This document shows, piece by piece, positions 32,176 to 36,189 of a stretch of 36,189 nt of DNA. Location of the stretch: contig CAJUBU010000003.1 in assembly GCA_910585095.1 (NCBI GenBank), positions 1 through 36,189 of the forward strand, in the 5' to 3' direction. The notes beneath the pieces were generated by a model. The model was not told where the DNA came from, ran no database searches, and saw nothing but the letters and a program-made list of their open reading frames with translations. The number at the start of each line of letters is the position of its first letter. Position 1 is the stretch's first letter. The stretch comes from an uncultured Lachnospira sp. (GTDB taxonomy: Bacteria > Bacillota > Clostridia > Lachnospirales > Lachnospiraceae). The position numbers were made by a program, and so were the translations under genes.

Positions 32176-33327
32176 TTATTTATCATATGTGTCAAACAAT
32201 CCTAACACTAAAACAGTCATATCATCCGATGGTTTTCCACCATTGCACTTTAATGATTTTCTCATAATTTCTTCTGCCATTGCATCGGGTTTTCTAACTG
32301 AAATATTTTTTATAATATCCGCCATTTTCTCCTCTTTATACACACCAGAAATATTATCGAGCAGTCCATCACTTATCATAATAACATAATCACCACTAAA
32401 TAGTTTTCTTGTAAAAGTAGTATAATCAATTTTTTCAAGAACACCTAACGGAAGTGTTGTTGATTCAATCACTTCAACTTCTGATTCTCTTTTTATAAAG
32501 GTTGCTGCTGCTCCCAATTTAATACAAGACAATAATCCTGTTTTACAATCAATAACACTCATATCCATTGTAACAGGGTGAACGCCTTTTCCTCCGCCTG
32601 CTATGTATGCTGTATTAATTAATTCTAATGCTGCCTGTTCCTGAAAACCTGCATCAATACAATTTTCCATAAGCTCTATTACCATACGGCTCTCAGCAAA
32701 CGCCCTCTTACCGCTTCCCATACCATCAGCAATCGCCGCTACTGTTTTTCCACAATCAAGACGTGAAATTAAAAAGTTATCACCATTATACTTGCTTGTC
32801 CCTTTTCCCCTTCTGGCAACACCTGATAACATTTTAAACCGACTTTCCTGAATAAAAATATACTGATGAAATTCCTCATTGATAATCGTTCTGCAAGAAC
32901 CTGGCACATAATAATCCGCCCCCAAGACATCAAACAATATTGGAAAAAGTTTTTTTGCTGATATACAGCTTCGTCCAACCGTTCTTGCCTGAAATGCAAG
33001 TTCTGTCATTCCAGACTTTCCCTCAATCATTGTAATATTTTTAATTCGCACTCCAGCAAGAAAACATTTTCTAAATAGTTCTTTTTCAACACCTTTGTCC
33101 ATATCTTTAGAATATAGGTTCATTGTGACACACTCCTCCAAAACATCTGCCACCAACAACAACTGTTTTGATATTCCTGTCATTACAGTATCGCCTCCAT
33201 TTACTGTATCCAATGTGTCTACATAAGCATCCTCATAGGCTTCTCCCAGCCGCCTAAAGGTTCGTGCGGTCTCCTCCAAACGATTAAATGAATAGGTTGT
33301 TATATAATCCTGCAAGCTTTCTGCCAT
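32176..33327 (-). CDS. spoIIE: SpoIIE-type PP2C phosphatase lacking the membrane domain
   Basis: Predicted 383 aa. AAGGAGG lies 6 nt before the ATG, so this is the real start. SpoIIE dephosphorylates SpoIIAA to release sigma-F in the forespore and in Bacillus is about 800 aa with ten membrane helices. Here only a helical regulatory segment (about 1-150) and the PP2C domain (about 165-380) exist. Metal-site motifs are complete: GDNFLISRL, IADGMGSGKRA, ISDGLLDN and PSDDMTVLVLG. No N-terminal membrane coding remains upstream (33328-33685 has no frame for it). The position before tilS is the conserved spoIIE place, so I read it as a reduced SpoIIE; a soluble PP2C for another anti-anti-sigma pathway is the alternative. 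Confidence 0.85.
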   Translation of the reverse strand: MAESLQDYITTYSFNRLEETARTFRRLGEAYEDAYVDTLDTVNGGDTVMTGISKQLLLVADVLEECVTMNLYSKDMDKGVEKELFRKCFLAGVRIKNITMIEGKSGMTELAFQARTVGRSCISAKKLFPILFDVLGADYYVPGSCRTIINEEFHQYIFIQESRFKMLSGVARRGKGTSKYNGDNFLISRLDCGKTVAAIADGMGSGKRAFAESRMVIELMENCIDAGFQEQAALELINTAYIAGGGKGVHPVTMDMSVIDCKTGLLSCIKLGAAATFIKRESEVEVIESTTLPLGVLEKIDYTTFTRKLFSGDYVIMISDGLLDNISGVYKEEKMADIIKNISVRKPDAMAEEIMRKSLKCNGGKPSDDMTVLVLGLFDTYDK

Positions 33328-33458
33328 AAATATCCTCCTTATCTATATCCATGCTCAAATCTTGTGAACATAATTGTATACTGTTAATAATTATATTCAT
33401 GGGAATAAAGAGTTTATTCATAAAAAGAGAAATTTATTCATATGCAAATTAAAATCAA

Positions 33459-33497
33459 GCACACGCGTAGGAAAAGTTCCTTCCCCTACTCGTGTGC
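33459..33497. terminator. Hairpin in the divIC-spoIIE gap
   Basis: Arms GCACACGCGTAGG (33459-33471) and CCTACTCGTGTGC (33485-33497) pair with one mismatch around a 13-nt loop. A broken T-run follows on the minus strand, so a weak terminator or leader structure. Confidence 0.5.
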
Positions 33498-33531
33498 CAT
33501 ATACATCATTACTTTGGACAACCATGTACAT

Positions 33532-33565
33532 AAAAAAGGCTATTGCAAATTTTTTTGCAACAACC
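33532..33565 (-). terminator. Intrinsic terminator after divIC
   Basis: GGTTGTTGCAAA pairs with TTTGCAATAGCC (two G-U pairs) around a short T-rich loop, then six T on the minus strand (33532-33537). It should end the S4-yabP-yabQ-divIC unit and separate it from spoIIE. Confidence 0.75.
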
Positions 33566-33614
33566 TCTCTATATCCTAATAAATATTTTTTTCAGAGCAA
33601 TAAAAGGTTAAGCA

Positions 33615-33647
33615 GATATTCGCAATCCGCTACGCTACTTGCTCATA
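33615..33647 (-). repeat. R2 repeat core, copy 2
   Basis: 33 bp that equal 25608-25640 at every position. Here the core is framed by a short inverted repeat (AGGTTA/TAACCT, about 33606-33651), so the transcript downstream of divIC would fold it into a hairpin. Confidence 0.85.
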
Positions 33648-33685
33648 ACCTCAAATATTTCCTGTATAACTGTAAGCTTCCAAAT

Positions 33686-34012
33686 TTATGAATCTGGTTT
33701 AATAACAATTTCATCAGGATAAATTAACCCAAACTTATTTTTGGCAATATCCTCTGCAAACTTTTTTGTTTGAACATATTTTTTATATTCTTCTATATCA
33801 TCACTTCTTTCTTTTTGCTCATTAATTTGACTCTCAAGAACTATCTTTTGCGCTTCATACTCTTCATTTTCTTCGATAAGAGATTGCTTACTTACCCATA
33901 AAGTCACGCCAATTATCACGACCAGTACACATGCTAAGACAAATCCCAAGATACCTGAATAACGTTGTCTTTTTAATCGTTGCTGTTTTTCATATTTCGA
34001 TTCAAGTACCAT
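33686..34012 (-). CDS. divIC: DivIC/FtsB-like septum formation initiator
   Basis: Predicted 108 aa. Bitopic division protein: a basic cytoplasmic head, one membrane helix (about 20-42), then a coiled coil (about 43-80, rich in E, K, Q) and the short C-terminal AEDIAKNKFGLIYPDEIVI typical of FtsB/DivIC. It binds FtsL and DivIB in the divisome. AGGGAGGG lies about 9 nt before the ATG. Its start overlaps the end of yabQ by 40 nt. It completes the conserved S4-yabP-yabQ-divIC order. Confidence 0.92.
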   Translation of the reverse strand: MVLESKYEKQQRLKRQRYSGILGFVLACVLVVIIGVTLWVSKQSLIEENEEYEAQKIVLESQINEQKERSDDIEEYKKYVQTKKFAEDIAKNKFGLIYPDEIVIKPDS

Positions 34013-34452
34013 GATTTAATCCCTCCCTTCTTCTTCGACTTTTCCAGTCTGCGTTTTTTCCGCAATTCTTTTAAATGACCTAACTTAATACTAATCAAAC
34101 CACATATTTTTTTCAATGGTTTTATTAAAAAATTAATGAATTTTGTCATATATTTCACATAATATTTCCCAAGAACTGCCCTGTACAATAATGCTCCAAG
34201 TATTGCAGTTACCACCATAAAACCTCTTACAGCGCCATTACTTAGATTATATGTAGCACTAAAAGCTAAAAAGCTCATACACACCCAATATATAATATCT
34301 TCTAGTGCAATAGTCCAAACCTTTTTATGTCTTATAATCCTTCGGAATACCCGTATACAATCGTACATAAACGCAGCCGCCATCCCAAGAAATGCACTGG
34401 ACAGCACTGTTGAAAGCTCCCACTGTAACAAATCACTTAAGCAGCTTTCCAA
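33973..34452 (-). CDS. yabQ: Spore cortex biosynthesis protein YabQ
   Basis: Predicted 159 aa. In Bacillus YabQ sits in the outer forespore membrane and is needed for cortex formation. The family pattern is an N-terminal helix ending in the YDCIRVFRR motif, then two or three further hydrophobic segments (about 50-95) and a very basic C-terminus (KKRRLEKSKKK). The start is TTG at 34450-34452, supported by AAGGAG 8 nt upstream; it overlaps the yabP stop by 20 nt. Its retention alongside yabP suggests a present or ancestral sporulation programme. Confidence 0.88.
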   Translation of the reverse strand: MESCLSDLLQWELSTVLSSAFLGMAAAFMYDCIRVFRRIIRHKKVWTIALEDIIYWVCMSFLAFSATYNLSNGAVRGFMVVTAILGALLYRAVLGKYYVKYMTKFINFLIKPLKKICGLISIKLGHLKELRKKRRLEKSKKKGGIKSWYLNRNMKNSND

Positions 34453-34714
34453 ACCACGATTCTCCTTTCTTAGAAAAATTATCCTTATCCGAATATTCTA
34501 TAGCTTGAACCGTTCCATCAATATCCAACTCGCCTTTTTCAACAGAAAGACGGTTCACATGAAGATTTTGCCCCTTAATCGTTATCACTCCATAATCACT
34601 TTCCAACAACACTTTTGTTAAATCAAAGGATATAACATCACTGATTCCCGTCATTTCTAGTTTACTTCTGTTTGACATGCTAACCTTATGTGCATGTTTT
34701 ATATTACCCTCCAT
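34433..34714 (-). CDS. yabP: Sporulation protein YabP
   Basis: Predicted 93 aa, the usual size. YabP/YqfC family beta-rich protein needed for spore cortex or coat in Bacillus. Family stretches SNRSKLEMTGISDVISFD and the central GVITIKGQNLHVNRLSVEKGELDIDG are clear. ATG at 34712-34714 with GGAGG 8 nt upstream is chosen over one eight codons earlier, which would put that site inside the gene. Overlaps yabQ by 20 nt; 53 nt downstream of the S4 gene. Confidence 0.92.
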   Translation of the reverse strand: MEGNIKHAHKVSMSNRSKLEMTGISDVISFDLTKVLLESDYGVITIKGQNLHVNRLSVEKGELDIDGTVQAIEYSDKDNFSKKGESWFGKLLK

Positions 34715-34767
34715 ACATAAGACCTCCATTTCATACATTGCCTGCTTTACAATGTATGTCCGAAATC

Positions 34768-35007
34768 TTATATATATTCAAACATTTCTGCCGCTTCTTC
34801 TTTACGGACAACTTCTTTAACATTCGTCACTTTCACTTTGACATTTTTATTCCCAAACGCAATTTGTATGACATCGCCCACTTTTACATCAAGCGAAGCT
34901 TTGGCAACCTTATCATTTACCGTCACTCTGCCTGCATCACATGCCTCGTTTGCAACGGTGCGTCTCTTAATCAAACGTGATACTTTTAAATATTTATCCA
35001 ATCTCAT
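34768..35007 (-). CDS. S4-domain RNA-binding protein (YabO/RlbA/HslR-like)
   Basis: Predicted 79 aa. A lone S4 domain, with the family start MRLDKYLKVSRLIKRRTVA, the GRVTVND turn and VKVGDVIQI. It should bind structured RNA, probably ribosomal; related small S4 proteins act on the large ribosomal subunit in stalled-translation rescue (Hsp15/RqcP). The start at 35005-35007 follows the family; it has only a weak site upstream (AAGG at about 13 nt). It heads the yabP-yabQ-divIC unit. Confidence 0.92.
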   Translation of the reverse strand: MRLDKYLKVSRLIKRRTVANEACDAGRVTVNDKVAKASLDVKVGDVIQIAFGNKNVKVKVTNVKEVVRKEEAAEMFEYI

Positions 35008-35035
35008 TAAACTAACCATACCTTCCCACAAGGCG

Positions 35036-35066
35036 CAAAAAGGTACAAGACTGTTGTCTTGTACCT
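35036..35066 (-). terminator. Intrinsic terminator of hup
   Basis: Perfect 11-bp stem AGGTACAAGAC/GTCTTGTACCT (35041-35051, 35056-35066) with 4-nt loop and a T-run on the minus strand (35037-35041). It ends the hup transcript 36 nt after its stop. Confidence 0.85.
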
Positions 35067-35101
35067 TAAGTCCCCGTAATTAATTTTGTTATAACAAGTA
35101 A

Positions 35102-35380
35102 TTACTTTTCATTAACAGTATCCTTTAAAGCCTTGCCAGCCTTAAACTTTGGAGCCTTACAAGCAGCAATCTTAATTGTCTTACCTGTTTGTGGATTCTT
35201 TCCTGTTCTTGCAGCTCTCTTTGTCACTTCAAATGTACCAAAACCGACTAACTGGATTTTTTCACCCTTTTTCAACTGCTCACTAACAACATCTATAAAT
35301 GCCTTAAGAGCCTTTTCACTATCCTTCTTTGTCAGTTCTGTCTTTTCCGCAATAGCTGCTACTAATTCAGTCTTATTCAT
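35102..35380 (-). CDS. hup: HU-family DNA-binding protein
   Basis: Predicted 92 aa. Dimeric nucleoid protein that bends DNA. Family marks: MNKTELVAAIAEKTELTKKD start, GFGTFEV, and the DNA-arm RAARTGKNPQTGKTIKI. The start ATG at 35378-35380 has GAGGAG 9 nt upstream; an earlier in-frame Met would add 27 unusual residues. It has its own consensus promoter and terminator, so it is a single-gene, probably highly expressed unit within the cluster. Confidence 0.96.
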   Translation of the reverse strand: MNKTELVAAIAEKTELTKKDSEKALKAFIDVVSEQLKKGEKIQLVGFGTFEVTKRAARTGKNPQTGKTIKIAACKAPKFKAGKALKDTVNEK

Positions 35381-35432
35381 CGTAAACTTCTCCTCAATAG
35401 GTATTTTTTGCTGACACCTGCCAACAAAGTCA

Positions 35433-35461
35433 TTTATAACCTCTTTTTTACGATTTGTCAA
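35433..35461 (-). promoter_or_regulatory. hup promoter
   Basis: Minus strand consensus TTGACA (35456-35461), 17-nt spacer, TATAAA (35433-35438); about 46 nt leader. Confidence 0.8.
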
Positions 35462-35522
35462 TACAACCTCGCATTTTTGAGCAGTTTCGCTACATTTAAG
35501 AGGATTTGCACTATATATTGAG

Positions 35523-36053
35523 CTATTTTTTGGTAATAATGCCTAATTTAAATTGATAATCCGCCAGCTTTTTTTGTTGCAATTCTAATAAGTCCATACT
35601 AATTTTTCCTTGATGGTATAATTTTTCGTATTCTTTTAACCGCTCTTGCTTTTCTTTTAATTTAATTTGATTCCAATGGCTGATATTCATAGCGTCATAC
35701 TCTAAATTTTCACTGTCTGTGCCATCATTAAAGACGTTGGGATGCCTTTTTACCATTTTTTGCGCCGCACAATGAATAACCTCCTCTAATGTAAATTCAC
35801 TGCGCTCCTTTGCTATTTCTGAATACATCACCACCTGCAAAAGCAAATCTCCCAATTCTTCTTTTAAATTAATAAAATCATGGTTATTGACTGCTTCTAT
35901 CACTTCATTGGCTTCATTGACAACACAATCTCTTAAACTCTCATAGGTCTGAACACTATCCCATGCACAACCGTCAGGCTGTCTTAGTATATGTATAATA
36001 TCCTGCAAATCCTGCCAGTTATATACATTCTTTATATATTGTTCATTTTTCAT
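35523..36053 (-). CDS. mazG: MazG-family nucleoside triphosphate pyrophosphohydrolase
   Basis: Predicted 176 aa. All-alpha NTP-PPase that hydrolyses NTPs or dNTPs to the monophosphate, clearing damaged nucleotides or lowering ppGpp signals. The metal-binding pattern is NEANEVIEAV followed by KEELGDLLLQV, with the core LRQPDGCAWDSVQT typical of MazG. A single domain here (two-domain forms are about 260 aa or longer). A weak site (AAAGAG) precedes the ATG. It lies upstream of hup in the conserved mazG-hup-S4-yabP order. Confidence 0.93.
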   Translation of the reverse strand: MKNEQYIKNVYNWQDLQDIIHILRQPDGCAWDSVQTYESLRDCVVNEANEVIEAVNNHDFINLKEELGDLLLQVVMYSEIAKERSEFTLEEVIHCAAQKMVKRHPNVFNDGTDSENLEYDAMNISHWNQIKLKEKQERLKEYEKLYHQGKISMDLLELQQKKLADYQFKLGIITKK

Positions 36054-36068
36054 ATTTGTACTCTTTTC

Positions 36069-36189
36069 ATATCATTGCTTCAAAATATTTTTTGCTTTTT
36101 TATTTTTATATTCTTATTGTTTTTATATCACTGTTCCAGAATATTCTCCGTTTTTTTATTTTCATACTCTTATTGTTTTTATATCATTG
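36069..36189. repeat. 56-bp tandem repeat running off the window edge
   Basis: Units at 36069-36124 and 36125-36180, then 9 bases of a third (36181-36189). The two full units differ at about ten positions and every difference is a transition. Located just upstream of mazG; the total copy number is outside the window. Confidence 0.85.

Noticed and set aside
33459..33497. tRNA-like hairpin in the divIC-spoIIE gap
   Set aside because: No cloverleaf, T-loop consensus or CCA end can be drawn; it is a single stem-loop.

Overview
The window is AT-rich bacterial chromosome from the Firmicutes (Clostridia), most likely Lachnospiraceae. Supporting signs are the Gram-positive cluster mazG-hup-S4-yabP-yabQ-divIC-spoIIE-tilS-hpt-ftsH, strong GGAGG-type ribosome binding sites, a bifunctional AdhE, CheX and a dockerin-bearing PL1 pectate lyase. 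The pectate lyase with dockerin recalls pectin specialists of the Lachnospira/Eubacterium eligens type, but that genus guess is inference. No rRNA, tRNA, CRISPR array or intact transposase was found.

Layout. 1-1555 looks accessory: an intrinsic terminator, a decayed reading frame, an HNH-like zinc-finger gene and an unexplained relic, all abutting the 3' end of rlmD, a gene end used by integrative elements elsewhere. 1556-5508 holds minus-strand rlmD, yhaM and an HtrA-like gene whose protease triad is lost. 5863-10479 is a plus-strand run of mutS2 and a two-component system, whose kinase overlaps trmL tail to tail. 10433-14028 is a compact minus-strand operon: PurM/HypE-like protein, Lrp regulator, aminotransferase, CheX, TrmL. 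14131-15255 has two possible small peptides, a TPR-like lipoprotein-free membrane-anchored protein and a structured intergenic stretch. 15298-17265 is the secreted pectate lyase, with promoter and two dyads. 17611-21154 holds an APH-type kinase and adhE, the latter with a clear promoter and a Rex-like operator. 21325-25411 is an operon of SGNH-like protein, TrmD, degenerate GGDEF protein and DEDDh exonuclease. 25760-27877 is a cytoplasmic GH13 enzyme. 28289-36053 is the conserved division, sporulation and housekeeping cluster.

How they fit. Sugar use is represented by pectin cleavage outside the cell, alpha-glucan cleavage inside it, and redox disposal through AdhE under probable NADH-sensing Rex control. 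RNA modification and turnover (RlmD, TrmL, TrmD, TilS, YhaM) recur throughout.

The most unusual content is non-coding and decayed. A hairpin repeat (R1, four copies) lies at or near the 3' ends of minus-strand genes; a second repeat (R2) has a 33-bp core present twice with no difference; several proteins keep a fold while losing catalytic residues (HtrA-like, GGDEF, SGNH); the adhE stop-codon region is tandemly repeated in 18-bp units; and a 56-bp tandem repeat runs off the right edge.
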